Source: Mermis nigrescens
Taxonomy: Eukaryota; Nematoda; Enoplea; Mermithida; Mermithidae
Length of the DNA: 64,000 nt
Direction of reading: 5' to 3'
Assembly: GCA_036768485.1 (NCBI GenBank)
Contig: JAVLUZ010000511.1
Coordinates: 1,440,411 to 1,504,410, forward strand
The position numbers were made by a program, and so were the translations under genes. Positions 35,457 through 49,400 of this stretch are shown one piece after another. Positions within the stretch are counted from its first letter, which is position 1, and each line of letters opens with the position of its first letter. Under the pieces are notes generated by a model. It was not told where the DNA came from. It saw nothing but the letters and a program-made list of their open reading frames with translations, and made no database searches.

Positions 35457-37300
35457 GATTCGCAGACTATAGGAAATCACTTCTTTTTCCCAAATGTACT
35501 TCAAATATTGCTTTCCTAAAAACAGATAATATACAGATCAAATGTTAAATATTTTGGAGTACATTAACAGATGCAAGCGTGAAGCAGCTTAATATGTGCA
35601 TCAGAAAATAATAATGTTCACGATTACTACCCTGACACCGACAGAAATGTATCCTTAAAGCGAAAACGTAGTTAGAACGGACGTACATCTTTTGACAATG
35701 GTTAAGATATCACCAAAATTTTAATTTGAGAAACATTGGATAGCCAAGCAACGATCCTGGCTTTTCGCTTTATCTCGACAATTAAAAGTGTGGAAATAAG
35801 AAGAACGTTTTGAAAAGTATCAATGATGTTCCTGATCCTGAATCAGTACAATCAAATGGTTAGTTCATGCCGTAAAATCCAAGTTATCTTAAGATTTTCA
35901 AAAGTTCGTAACATGAGCCGTTTGAGGGGAGGTCCAGAATTGCAAGGAAATTTTTAAGTTCATGATAGAATATCCTTACCAGTTAATATTATTTAGTTTT
36001 CAATAAACAATACCAATTTTTAATATCAATAGTTTTCTACATCGTTAGCTACTCATCATTTTATAGTATCAACTTATCCGCAGGAAAATCAATCGGAACA
36101 AGCAATTTACTTCATACTATTTTACCTGATCCTTTTTAAGCCAAATTTCACTCTCAAAGACTGAGGAACGACTATGATAGTCTTAAGTTCCCAGTAAAAA
36201 AGCAAGTCAAGTTCACTACTGATAACACCATACTTTCTAGACTACATAATTTGACCGATTATACACTGCCTGCCTACGGTACAATCAGTTGTCGTCCAGG
36301 GTACGTTATAAGAAAAGTTGATTGGTGAACCGTGAACATTTTTCCTACTCAAATTGCAACTGTCACGATGAACATTCATGCCAAGCCAACCTATGTAAGC
36401 TTTATTTTCGAAAATACCGTAAAATTTTGAACAAGACAAAAAATATTCCTTGACGTAAAACACCAGAATAGATGATTTTATGTCAGGGCACCAAAAACTG
36501 CAAACAGCATTTAATCCCACTTCCTTCCAAAGATTAACATCTGGCTGCATTCTATCCGGACAAACAGATCATATGCATTTCATTATAAGATTCAACACAA
36601 TAAAATAAAAATGAACGCTTTACCCGCTTACTTATTCTGCACAAACAGCCGAAAAAACAGCTATTTAGCAGCTAACTTTTGATTTTCTCACTCCTTTAAA
36701 AGTACAGCGAATCCGCCGAATTTGAGTCGCTCAACAAATCTAAATTTTTGCTACAGAGACAGTCCAACTATCAAATTTATCTATTTGATTTAATCAGTCA
36801 TTGTTCTTAAATAGACCATTTGTATGTTTCTTACAACAATAGCCAAGATTTATTTTAGAAGAGAACCTGGAATTTTTACACTTAATCATAAATGTTTTAG
36901 CCTAAACTCGGGGAGGAGAAACCAATGTAATAAAAAAAATTGGATTTTGGAGAGCTAAAATAGTATATTAAACACGAATTTGCTGACTTTTTTCTTGTAT
37001 AAAAATTTTATGATTTTCAATACAGCAACTCAAATAATGGCATCACGGCGTCAAGCGCGACAATTTTCACAGTTCAGTAAAAGCAAATTATTTCATGTTC
37101 AGCTATGCATAGTTTATGAAGTACGTTAAAAGCTCAGACGTTGTTGCTTTATTTACTTAAAATTAAGCATTACACGATACAAGAAAGAAAATTATAGCTC
37201 CCTGAGCTTCTTAGTGCGTTTTTGGTCGATTAATCATTAAAGTTTTTGATTAATTTTGATTAATTACTTTTTTACACTACAAAATGTGTAAAATAATTCG
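35457..37300. other. Region upstream of METTL22
   Basis: It should hold the METTL22 promoter and any 5' UTR exon. An acceptor-like TTTTTAG at 35514-35520 suggests a 5' UTR intron. No CpG-rich island or TATA motif stands out. A 102-codon open frame at 36242-36550 (- strand) shows no known motif. Confidence 0.35.
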
Positions 37301-38059
37301 AATATGGCGCGAAGCGTTTCAAAATTTGAAGCTTTTCTGAATAAAGATGTGCTTTTTGCATCTTTTCATGTTTATCTTACGTTTCAAAAGATTTTTTCAT
37401 AGCGGTGTCCAACCGATCCACCTAGATACGGACTACGTTATAGTGCGTATGTTCGTTGTTCCAGTTTAAACCATTTCTGCATTTGATATAAACCATTTCT
37501 CATTTGATATACATGCATACAAAAATTGTCACGTAAAAGTTTCCGTGAAAGAGACAACCGATCGGTTCATCAAGAGAGAAGTAAAGTCAGATCAGTCATA
37601 GTAGAAAGCAAGAAGCCTTTATAAAACTAACACCTTCACAAACATTGACGAAGTTAAACAATGATCATATAAGACATCGCATACTTTTTCCCGAAACAGT
37701 CGACTCAAGCGTAAAATTGTACGAGTTTAAATATGCTTATCGAAGAATTGTGAGTAGTAAGAGAAAATAAGACATTCATAAACAAACGATGCACGCAAAT
37801 CAGTTCGTAGGACCGACTCAAATCAGCCATGCACGCACATTAGCAGCCAAGGGATGCGTGGAATTAAGAAAATTTTTTCATGCATCCATCTTCTTCAAGC
37901 GAATTTCGGCATATTTTCGATGTTTGCAGTGCAAGGGATATAGACTTTTCGGGAGGAAAGTTTTATTTTTTCTATTTCTTTTTATTTTATTTATTTCTAA
38001 TTTTATTTTTTATTTATTCTCGTTTTTTTCTCAATCAATCAAATTTTTATGTTAACATA

Positions 38060-38360
38060 CATTTTACATGTACGTACAAAGATTTTCGGGAGGACATAAA
38101 CTGTAAAAAAGACCTAAAGTTCCCGAAAAGTTTTAGCGTTTCGCGCCGGAATAAGTAATTATCTGTTCTTTTTTCATAGAGGCGAAAACTGCGTTTAAAA
38201 GAGGAAAATTGCTAAATTTTTCAAGCTTTTAGTATTTTTTTATCTTCAAGACCCCAGAAATTGGCCAAAGTGCATTACAAAAGATCGGAAAACCCAGTAA
38301 CACCATGCAGAAAAAGTATATTTTTCAAAAAATCTACATGTACAAAAAAACCACTCAGCC
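38060..38360 (+). repeat. Decayed family D copy
   Basis: GTACGTACAAAGATTTTCGGGAGGAC, a GCGTTTCGCGCCGG hairpin remnant and GTACAAAAAAACCACT follow the family D order. The ends and TSD are lost. Confidence 0.55.
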
Positions 38361-38398
38361 CAGCGTGGCCCCTAAAGTCATCTCCCGTCATTTAGCCA

Positions 38399-38652
38399 TC
38401 AAACGTGGGCATGGGGGATTGGGGTATGCAACCCACAGAAGGCCGAACACCCCCCTCCAGAAACCGAAATCCCCAAAAAATTCAATTTTTGAAATTTTTA
38501 TTGTTGTTTTTTTCGCAATTTTTTGATGCCAAAGGATAATGCTCGATGAGAAACGTTATAAAATGGTTTTTTTCGCCATACCACCATTTTTAAGACCATT
38601 TTTTTATCTTTGAAAAATTTTGCACCCCAGAATTTTGGTGCTGCCCACCTAT
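38399..38652 (-). mobile_element. Family A element, copy 12
   Basis: The flanks TTTAGCCA (38391-38398) and CTTAGCCA (38653-38660) match at 7 of 8 bases. It keeps both the TAGGTGGGCAGCACC end and the GTGGGCATGGGGG end. Confidence 0.75.
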
Positions 38653-39169
38653 CTTAGCCACGTGCATTTATGGGTTAGCGCATAAATAAGTACCGCATCA
38701 CGACAAAATACGAACAACAACGAGTCTGCGGAACAATTATTACTAATATAATAAGCGAGAAAATAAAAAAGTGATGGGTTAACGTTGCCGCACCCATCTT
38801 CGTAGAATTACATGCACAATGACCTGATTATGAACAAAATTAATTTTCATCACAATCACTAAAAAATTGGCTCACGGCAATCGCTATCATAATTTTAATC
38901 AATCTAAGGATTACGAAGCCTCAGAATATCTTCCCGGCTATGTTATGCACGTATCTCTTTTTATGCTGAAAAACTAACGACGTGACTCAAATTTAATTAG
39001 CTTTATGAATAAATGAAAAGAAATCTGGCAATTTACGATGTTAATTGTTCTACATATCTGATTTATTTTTTCCATCTTAATATGTACAGACTTTATCAAA
39101 CTGAACTTTGAAAATTCTTCATAATTTCGCAAGGCAAGTTACGTAATGAGGTATTCCGAATTTTCGTAT

Positions 39170-39904
39170 CTCACAAGTCAACTTTATTTTTTCTTATAAA
39201 AGTGACGAAACTAGTCAGAATTGTTCAAAAAGTACTAAAAAATGCGGTTTTTCGCATTAAAACAAATCATAAAAGCCGCTTTAACCATTTTTCATATTTG
39301 ACCAGCAAAAAAGGCTGGACTGGAACTCTAAATTTTGTAGTTGTAAATTTTTGAAATTCCACCCCCCGCTAAACTTTCGATTTTGAAAAACTATGCTCAG
39401 GGGTCGATAGGGGATAGACATTCCCATAGGGAGTAAGGGGTATTACCCCCACCTCAGGGTCCGAGACTTGAATCACTGTCGGACGATTTTGAGCTATCAA
39501 ACATTTTCTGCATGATTTTTGGGTACAAAAGCAGTGAAGATACTAAAATTTTTTCAGCGCTTCGCGCCGACTAATAAATTTCTGTTTTGCACACCCATAA
39601 AATACCTAGAATGAACTCAGAATCATCTGAAAAGTCAAATTTTCGATGAATTCCTATATTTTTTACTTACAAGAGTGACGAAACTAATCAGAATGGTACA
39701 AAAATTAGTTAAAAATGCAGTTTTTGTCACAATAAAACATGCTATATACGTTTTAGCCATTTTTTCATATTTGACCTGCAAAAAAAGGCTAGACTCCAAA
39801 TTAAGTGGCCCTTAATTTTTGGATTTCACCCCTGAACTTTCGACCTAGGGAAACTATGATGGGGGACAATTATCTTTGGGTAAGAGGGATAGCCCTCCTG
39901 TTTC
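39170..39904. repeat. Repeat O, tandem pair downstream of CLPTM1
   Basis: Units at about 39170-39590 and 39640-39904 share AAAAGTGACGAAACTAGTCA, CATATTTGACC.GCAAAAAAGG and CACCCC...CTTTCGA. A hairpin (39556-39568) lies between. A reversed copy is at 45440-45840. Confidence 0.65.
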
Positions 39905-39967
39905 CTCTGCGTTGATGACGATCAAGCAATTGACGTGTATTCATTCGCTGATCCGAAAAACACAGAA

Positions 39968-40431
39968 TCACTTGTCTTTTTTCGTTTCTCGAGCGTCACT
40001 GTCGACGTGGTTCGACGGAATTTGGCCCAATTCCGAGCCAGTAGCCGGATTCGAGTCCTCGATGGCCAATGCAGGCTGAGTTTCCATTTCGCCACTGGTG
40101 CCAAATTCATTCAAACGATTCGGATCGACCCTGTAAATCCAACGCTGGTACAAATAGACCAAAAAGACGATGTCGTCGCGGAAACAGCCGATTCGATACA
40201 TGGTCGGCATTTTGATGACGAAAGCGAATATGTCGTCGATGAACGTGTTGAGAAATTTGTAGGAGAGCATGCGCCAGGGCAAATGGGCCACCGATTTCAA
40301 CTTGTAATTGATAAACAACTGGGGCGTCATCATTATGAAGCCGAACGTGAGCAAGAAACCGTACAGCATCGACAGCACCCAAGAATACCAGCCGCGGTGC
40401 TCCTGGTACAACAGCGAATAGACGGCGTATC
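39968..40431 (-). CDS. CLPTM1: CLPTM1 exon 6 and stop
   Basis: The acceptor is TTTATCAG ending at 40432. It encodes YAVYSLLYQEHRGWYSWVLS, TPQLFINYKLKSVAHLPWRM, FIDDIFAFVIKMP and LYQRWIYRVDPNRLNEFG, then a hydrophilic tail. About 60 bases past the stop a transposon-like repeat begins, so the 3' UTR is probably repeat-derived. Confidence 0.97.
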
Positions 40432-43400
40432 CTGATAAAACGGAATTATCGTACATGCACGCGGTCGAAATTCTAGAAGGGGTAAACGGAGTTTTCTGGG
40501 GGAGGCGTAAATGAGTAATTTTCTTACATATTTAGTGCCAAATTTTGACACATTTTTTAACTTAATTGGTCGTATTTTACTCTTCATGAATATTTACGCT
40601 TAAATCAGCGTGAAAACAGTAGCAATAAGAGCGATCGAATGATGTGTAACAACAAATATATACGAAATAATGGAAGAAAATTGATTGGATGAATGAATTG
40701 GACAGTCTACTGCTCGAAAAATAAGTATAATGCACCATACACGTACAGCATAGAAATTCTAGGGACGAAATGTCCAAAACTTTTTGCAGTGCTTTCTTGG
40801 GCTAAAAAACGATGAGTGCACGTCAAAAACACGGTTTTTTGATGTTTCAAATAATGCTCGTTATTATTAGAGCATAAAAAAGAAAAAATTTAAAAAAAAA
40901 TTGAATTAATTGGTTAATATAGTCAAAAAATGTATATAAGGCGCGATGCGCAGTAAATTTGAGATTTTTAGCTGAAAATGAGCTAAAAACGATTTAAAGA
41001 CACTCTTTTCACGACTTTTATCAATTTTTACGAAAAATCGGCAATTCTGGGGTTCGCAGCCACTTTACAGAGGTCAGTTGCCATTCTATGGGGATCAATC
41101 CCCTAACCCTCGAGAACAAGTATGATATGTACCCAAAATTATACTGTTAGACTTGATTTGACGCTTTCATGGTATGAGCAATAGGTTTTGGTCCAAAATA
41201 GCCTGAGGGGGTATGCTTCTCATAAGTCCAGTCCTGGTAGGGGGATACTCCCCATACGCCCAGTGTGCATGTGTGAGAATTATATATATTCACAGAACGA
41301 TTGGGAGAAAAAATGAAAAAGCATACAAAATTAACTTCTCATGAGAAGATTGGGAAAATGCGAAAAATTTAACATATTGTTCATCAAACAAGGAGTAGAG
41401 CTAATTTTCAGAGTGCATGTATTTGAAATGAGACGCCCGCTCTGTCGATGTTCGAAAATTTAAGAACAACGACCTATTAAATCGACGAAAGAAGAGCAGA
41501 ACCCTTATTTGCAGAATACTTTCTATTAGGTTCTCATTAAAGCTATACCAAAATTAGATTGCGAAAAAACGAGACATTCCTAGAATCATAGATGGGCAAG
41601 GAAGAAGTGGTCATGGGGGTGAAATCCAGAAATAGTGATATAGTAATCTGCGATCATTGTTTCTCGTTACAAGGTCTCTTTGTATATGTACAAAGACGGT
41701 TCCCAAAAGTCAGTTGTATATTTCCATTCTGTACATGTAAATTTCAGAGTACCTATGTACATACGTATAGCACGCAATGGGCGACTTATTAGGTTTTTAA
41801 CCTTATCAATAAGGATTAGCCAATTTATGGATTTCATCTAGCGATGAAAAACACAAAAGTTCAACAGTAAGGCGCGAAGCCCCAGATTTTTGCCGTCTTC
41901 AGGTAGAATTGTCGGTATTTTTCCGCAGTAAGCCCAGAAATTTTGTCTCGCAGCACTTTTCGTTTTCTCAAAGCCGCTTGAAAGTATCTGATTTTTCAAA
42001 GCCCAAATAGGGGTAATAATTCTCTCACCCCTATGCCCATATTAGTCGAAAATGAAATACTGCGCAGGTAGAGCGGATTGCGATGTTACGCACGTACGTA
42101 GTAACAGTAGGCAGGCCCGTCTCCAGGATTCGCGCAACGGGGGAAGAGCGGACCCAAGATAAATTGGTACAAGAACATTCTCATTAGACCAATCGATCGG
42201 TAATGAATATTGCGGAATTACTGATCACACATGCACACTTCACGGTATGGGGTATCCCTCCTACCAGGACTTTTGGAAGGCATACCCCCTTATGCCATTT
42301 TAAACCAAGACCGATTACTTGAAGCGTGAAAAAGCATCAAATGACGCCTAAAAGTGCAAAATCAAGTACACATAATTATTTTTCAAGCAGCAGACTGCTC
42401 AATTGAATCATCCAGACACTTTTCTTTATTATTTTGCATATATTTGATGTTACAAATCATTCCATCGTCCTTATTGTAATTGTTTTCCAAGCAAATTTAA
42501 GCACGAATATTTATGAAAAATCAAATACAACTAATTAAATACGAAATTTTGGCATTAAATACCTAAAAAATTACCCCCTCTCAAAAAAAGAAAATCGATT
42601 TACCTCCTTCCAGAGCTTTTGACCGTGTGCATGTATGTAAGTGATTCTCCTAAAATCCAATTCGACGCGGATAAAGTCGATCGTGAGGATTACAATGTAA
42701 AATATATTCTTTTGACGATAGACTAGTCAAGGAGACTAATTGACATGCATTTGGGGAAGGGGTTTTAAGGACTTGATCTCATGCGAGGAATAACCTTCTA
42801 ATGAAAACAAAGCTGAAATCAAAGCGTTAAAACGGACTATTCCCCAAAAATGCTCAAATTTACATTAAGTAAACCGTTTTGCGTCAATTTAATATTAACG
42901 TCAATTTTTTAAAAAATTTCTTCGATTCGAGGTTTGCGCATGATTTCAAGTACTTTTGTGAAGACCTCCTATTTCTCACTAGTTTAGCACTATTTTTTCT
43001 TTTTTCCTGAAAACCTATGTAAAATACCTTAAAATTTCAAGAAACTACCCCGATGGTGAGTCAGGTCTCGACATACAATTTCGCAACACGCTAATTTGTA
43101 ATTTAGTCATATCATGGTTCAAATCAATGAAGCCCGGTCACCATACATGGGCAGCGAGAAAATTCTGGGGCGAGTCTGGTTGGGTAAGATCACCAAAAAT
43201 GTTACTAAAAATAGAATTCTAAGTGGTTAACGGTAATCTGCGGCGGGTTTACAACTTCTGGAGTTTGCAAATTCCCCACGTCAACGTGTGACTGTCACCC
43301 ACGTACCCGAAACTCCCTACTTGTCAGTTTTTTTGCCGAAATAAACATGCTGAAAAACATACTACCCCTCTATTACAGAAGGAGACCGTAAAATTTAGAT

Positions 43401-46400
43401 CGTGAATGAAATTAATCTAGTGTACGCGGCACAAGGAACTTACCAATCAGTAACGGGTACAACAACCATGACAAATAGCGAAATGCTAAATTGTCGTATT
43501 CCTTAGTAGATGACTCGACATAAGACCCTTTATCCTTGATAACCAGTTTTGGGAAAATGCCAAAAATTCGGCTGTCTCTGTTCAACGAGACATCCATGCA
43601 TTTTGGTATTTTCCAAAGCTCGATTAGAACGCCTGCAAAAGCGGAAACACCTCACTAGATCGAATAGACGCACTCAATCGACATTACAATTAAACTCTGA
43701 GCAGGATGAAAAGGAGGGATTATAAATTGAATTTTGATAGTCGATTAAAAAAGTCCATATTCACTAAGCTTCCAGCAATAATACCGACCACAACAAATGC
43801 AGAATAGGTATATGTACATATATACATACATTTTCCAGCATCTAACGAGTAGGACTGGAAAATTTAAAAATTTTGAAATATAAAAAATTACAGCTTTTTT
43901 CGCGCATAAAATCCTTAACAAACCTGAGTCAAAGCCAATTATATGAAGACAAATGAGGCAAGATAGAACCTGTTGGTCAAGAGTATGGAGCAAAAAATGA
44001 ACTCTACTTAAAAAACTATGCTTGAAGCGTCAAATGTTTTCTATGATATGAATAGAAGACATATAAAATTAGTTTTGTAATTTTTGTCCCATAAAAATCG
44101 TTCATTTTCCAACAATTTAGCACGTAATACTAGCCTTGGCATCGATATACCCAGCTTCACTTAATTTAATTGCACAAGAAATGTACATATATGCTTCCTT
44201 ACCATACTTTTTTGCATAAGGATGCATATTTTTCGCTCCCGCGAACAAAAAAGCCTTATTTTTAACCAGCAATACAAAAATGTATAGTCAACTTCATCCC
44301 TAATTTTTGAGAAACATAAGCTGCTGTTGAAAAACTTTCGATTTTATGGTGATAAAATGCAGCTCAGTTATACATATACATCCAAATTTTCAGTCAAAAA
44401 AACAGATCGGTTTACCGCGAAAGCAAGTATTCATTTTTCTATATTGATGATCACTTACATATTGTCAGTTGTACGTCACAACTGTAAAATATACATGCAA
44501 ACTAAGGGTAACAATTAGGACGCGTGGACAATTTTTCAACAAATGTATACTGACAATGAATTCAGCCATACATATCTATGCCATCTGATGTCAAAAACGG
44601 CATTTGAAGATACTTACGTTACATATATTATCTGGTAAAAACGCATGTACATATGTCATCGTTTTTGAATTTTACCTCTCTATGGCTTAGTCATTTCAAC
44701 CTTGCCCATCTAAAATCAAGTTTGAGTTAAGATGAATAAATTTTCACGTTTCCAGCATTGATTTTCTATACTTTGTCCTTGCAGAACCATGAAATTGAGA
44801 GAAAACTGGAAATCTTGCAAATTTTTAATTCTACCGTACCAGGCTTAGGCCGAAAAATAAGGAATGTCATTAAATTAGTGAAATTAAAATAATGCTGCTC
44901 GTAAATAGATCGAATTTTCCATTTTTTTGTAATTTTTCTTCTCTGCTGCATAGAATTCCTTAAGGGACATCTACGCAAGCTATATATCGCAATTGAAGAG
45001 TTCTTCACAACGCATGTGACGAAAACTATCATGCTCTTAAGCGTCGTGCGCGGAAATGAAGAAGCTGAAATTTCTCGTGAGTATGAAACCAAAATTTGCG
45101 CAAAAAGTTATGCAAATTAACCGCTAACCACAAAGAGCGATAGTTTCACAGTATCTTCGTATGTATTTATAGAATTATTGACTAACAAAACACTGAAATT
45201 AAAATACCAAATTTTTCATATCAATTCTGAACCTCAAGGCGCCCACAAGACATCCTCTGACTGAGTACTGAACGGAATCAGAGAATAAAGACATTGTCAA
45301 AAAGAAAAAGAGTAACATTTTCAAACAAACAGCAAGAAAATACTTAAGCCACAATTCACAAATATTGCTTTCTTTGCTATTTTAATGTTAAACTTCTTCA
45401 GGCAATTACAAACCATTCAAATGTATAAGCAACATAGTTTCCTACAGTCGAAAGTTCAGGAGGGTGAAATCCCAAAATTAGGGGCCACTAAATTTAGAGT
45501 TCTAGCCTTTTTTGCAGGTCAAATATGAAAAATGGTTAGAGCATATAATATAAAATGTTTTAATGTAGGAAACTGAGTTAATTTTATCCAATTCTGACTC
45601 GTTTCGTCACTTTTGTAAGTTAACGATATAAGAATTCATCGAAAATTTTGACTTTTCAGATCATCTTAACTTCTATCTAGTCAGTTTATGGATAAAGAAA
45701 ACAGCAATGCACTAAACGGCGCGAGGCGCCAAAAATTTTTAACATCTCTGCTACTTTCATTCCCAAAATCATGCAGAAAATTTTAGTTCGAAAATGTCTG
45801 ACAGTGACTCGAGTCTTGGAGCCTGTGAACTCACTTCACCCCTTTTATGAGAATGTTTGGTAAGCAAGTCTGCTTTTATCTATGACCGTGCATGTCTTAT
45901 CACAACCTACCAACGAAAACGCTCAATTTAACCACGAAATTGGCCTCGTTATCCAAGATATATAAGAAAACAATGACAGATGTGGCCAGATTGAAAATAA
46001 CTGATTTGACAGATAATCCTTCCAATGATTTGCGATTGCGCCAAAACTGTATATCATTCTTGAAGGCAAGAAACTCGAAAATGGTGTGCAAAATGGACAC
46101 GATGATCGTCAAGCCTAATAAATACGGGTTTGTATCTAGAAGAGCCTGTTTCAACGAATCTTGATCATCCGACTGCTCATCCTCTTCGAATAGAGTCGAC
46201 GCGACTGACGAAGAACCAAGCATTTTTGACCATCTTAAAAATAGATAATGTTAAAAGATAGAAAAAATTAAGCAAATGCAAAACAAGATAGTTAATAAGG
46301 AAAAAAGGTGCATTCAAAACAAAATTTTCGGTAGTAACCATATATGATTTTAGGCACCCCCGCCCAAAAAAATTCGTCGAAAAGGTGATATTCTAAGCCT

Positions 46401-49400
46401 TTTAAGCTATCTACATATTTGCTCAAAAGTGTCAAATTTTTCGGCGCTTCGCTACATATACTCATTTTTTGGCTATAACTTGCTAAATTTGCTAGATTTT
46501 TTTATTGTTTCAAATTTTTATGTTCTGATACTTTAGAAAGATAGAGCATCGTCGGAAAAGCAAAAAACGATGTTTTTGACGCTAATTTACAATTTTTGAG
46601 CCCTAAAAAGGCACTTTAAAATTTCACCCCCCCTCCAGTGTTTTGTTTGTACAAGGTCCGTTTGTACATGTACAAAGATGGTTCCCAAAAGTCTTTGTAC
46701 ATTTTGTACACACAAATTTTTCAGTACTATAATATAGTCTCTAAGAGCAAAACTCACTAAGAATCTTCTTGAAACGGCGGAAAAATTTGACATTTTTCCT
46801 TTTGAAATGAAATTTCTGCCATTACAAAGATATATAGAACACACAAATACTCATTTCGGCGCGAAGCGCCGAACATTTTTGCGAATTTCAGACCTTTTGT
46901 GCAATTTTTGATTTCTAAAAATCTTTGTACATGCACAAAGACAGTCCCGAAAAGTATTTTTACATCGGGAAAAATCTTTGCCGAATACAAAAAACCGTGT
47001 CCCCCTCCAATTCCCATGCTGGGCATGTCAGATAGCAACATTAATTCGTTAAATAAAATTTGCCAAATTGTTTTGATTAGCAGCACGGATGAGATACATA
47101 AAACGCTTAAACGTATAAAACTCTTAAGGTTTTACTAGTAAACCAGTAAACAGAGGAACTCATTCTTATCCGACCGGCATGAAAACAAAAAACGCATATA
47201 ATAGAAAAAAAGCAAACAAAAAAATAGAGAGAAAAAAAACAGAAAAAAACGAAAAACCAAACGTTATTGGTATTTCTAGATTGTTTGCACAATGTGCGAA
47301 GATTGCTGGCATAGATGCACATGTCAGGGAGGCCAGACAGGACTTTGAGAATCTGTGATCATGGCGGGGTGAAATCCAGATTTTTCACAACAGTAAATTG
47401 CTTTTGTGAGACATAGTATGTCGAAATCGCTTAAAAATATACGAGTATTATTCTGTTCTGAATACAAATGCTCAAGGTCAGGGTCGGGAGTAGAATCCTA
47501 GAAATTGTGACCATAAAATGTGGCTTTCACGCGTTTTCTACTAGTTATAAAATGAGAAAATGGTCAAAAGAGCCTATATAAAACGCTTTTATGTGGCAAC
47601 AACGCGTTTTTAGTTCGTTTCAGCTGCATTACAGGACCTTTAACCATAAAAATTATAGAAATTAATTCATCCAAAAATCGATTCATAAACGATTTCAACA
47701 TGGTTTTGGGCGCTCTGCATGTATTTCTGAGCCTAAATCACTCGACATTACATCATTTATGGACCCTTGTACGAGGGTTATTCATCCCTCCCTACATTAT
47801 GTGCACGTACATATGATCGCGGCTTACAAAAACCGTAGACAACCCAACCATACATGTAACGGCTCGAAATCTTGGGTGGGGGGTCCCCTGTTATTGGCGT
47901 GGGGGAATAATCTACAATTTTCGGCTAAAAACGGCCAAAAAAACACGTAAAAATAGCTAAAAAATGCAACTTTCTCTAAAAATCAAGGGGGTCAAAAATT
48001 TTTTTGACTTTAGGAGGGGAAGGGATGGGGAGCATACGACCTTGGTTGGGGGATCTCCCCAAACCCCCTCCCGTTACATGTATGATTACATTCACAACAC
48101 CTTTTTAGCAGCTATTCTCAGAATTCAGACGCCTAATTATGTATGTGATTATCCTGTATTCTTAAATAAACACGCGATCAAAGCACCATCAATAATTCTA
48201 CAACTAGTCCAAATATCAGGTCAGCTGTCGTGTCCCGTAAAACGACTGACTGCTGGTCCAAATCTGTAGTAGTTATTTATGCATGAATAACAATTAGTCA
48301 GATTTATTGGTCTTGTGGAACAAACTACATTAATGTTTTACCTATTTTTCATCGTTTGCGCCGCATACAGCTGCCATTTGAACAAGGAAATAGGCGCCAC
48401 AGTAAGAGTAAAATTCAGCTTTTCAACCGTTTCGTTGATAGGCTGATAGTCCGCCATCATATTCCAGTAGTCATTGAAAAAAATGGGCGGATAGTAGGCA
48501 TTGGAGACAGGGTCAAAGCGCATAAATTCGTCCAGCGGAGGCGGCACACTACCTGGCACCCATTGAGTCAGATCCGTTACCAAGTTCAGAGTTAAATTAG
48601 GATGCCAATGGGATAAAACTTCGGCTCTGCGAGAAATGAAGGCATATATTAACTGACAAAAACTTGACTTAATTTTTTTCAAATTTAACCTCACATCGAA
48701 AATAATTATATCATTTTCATATAAGTCCGAAATCCACGCTGGAAGTGACTGAGTAAAATCCATTAATGACTTTTTTAATTAAATTTCTCGTCAGTATTTT
48801 GAGACCTTAACCATCCATCCTTGATTTTGCCGAGGGATTTCTATCCACTTATAATATGTACGTCGTCAAATGTTTGAAAACGACATCATTGGGTGAAAAT
48901 ACGACGTCTTACGTCATCATAGCGCTATCTTAGCAATCCTGTGTAAAGCTTAAGGATAGAGAAGGTTTCAAATTTCATGGAGACTTGTAAATATATCACT
49001 ACCTTGATAAGTAACGTATTATACATAAGTTCTCTGATAGAAATTATAATTAGCATTTTTCGCGCAGCGACAATCAGAAATCTGTTACGTTCGGTATAAA
49101 TCAACGAATTTAATGAGTTCTTTAACTGCATACTATATGCAATGTACAAAGACCCGTATTCAGGAATTTTTTCGGGGAAGTTGACCAAAAATTTTGAAGT
49201 CCGATACCTCGATAAAAAAATTCTCGCTGTTTCATACACATTATATGTACAAAAATATATCGTTCAAGCTATCTACTTAGGTACATATATAACTGATTAC
49301 TCATCATCCAGTCCACGAACAATTTCTTCACTTTTGTGATCGTATTCCACTTTTGTGATATGCAATGGACAATATAGAAAATTAATGATTCGGCGCGAAG

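Noticed and set aside
36242..36550. 102-codon open frame, - strand, upstream of METTL22
   Set aside because: It has no recognisable domain, low-complexity-free but unconserved-looking sequence, and no exon partners with fitting phase. Length alone is not enough in AT-rich DNA.
39935..40435. 166-codon + strand frame opposite CLPTM1 exon 6
   Set aside because: It is the antisense shadow of a strongly conserved coding exon.
44766..45092. 108-codon - strand frame in a CLPTM1 intron
   Set aside because: CLPTM1 is complete without it, and it has no splice partners or recognisable domain.
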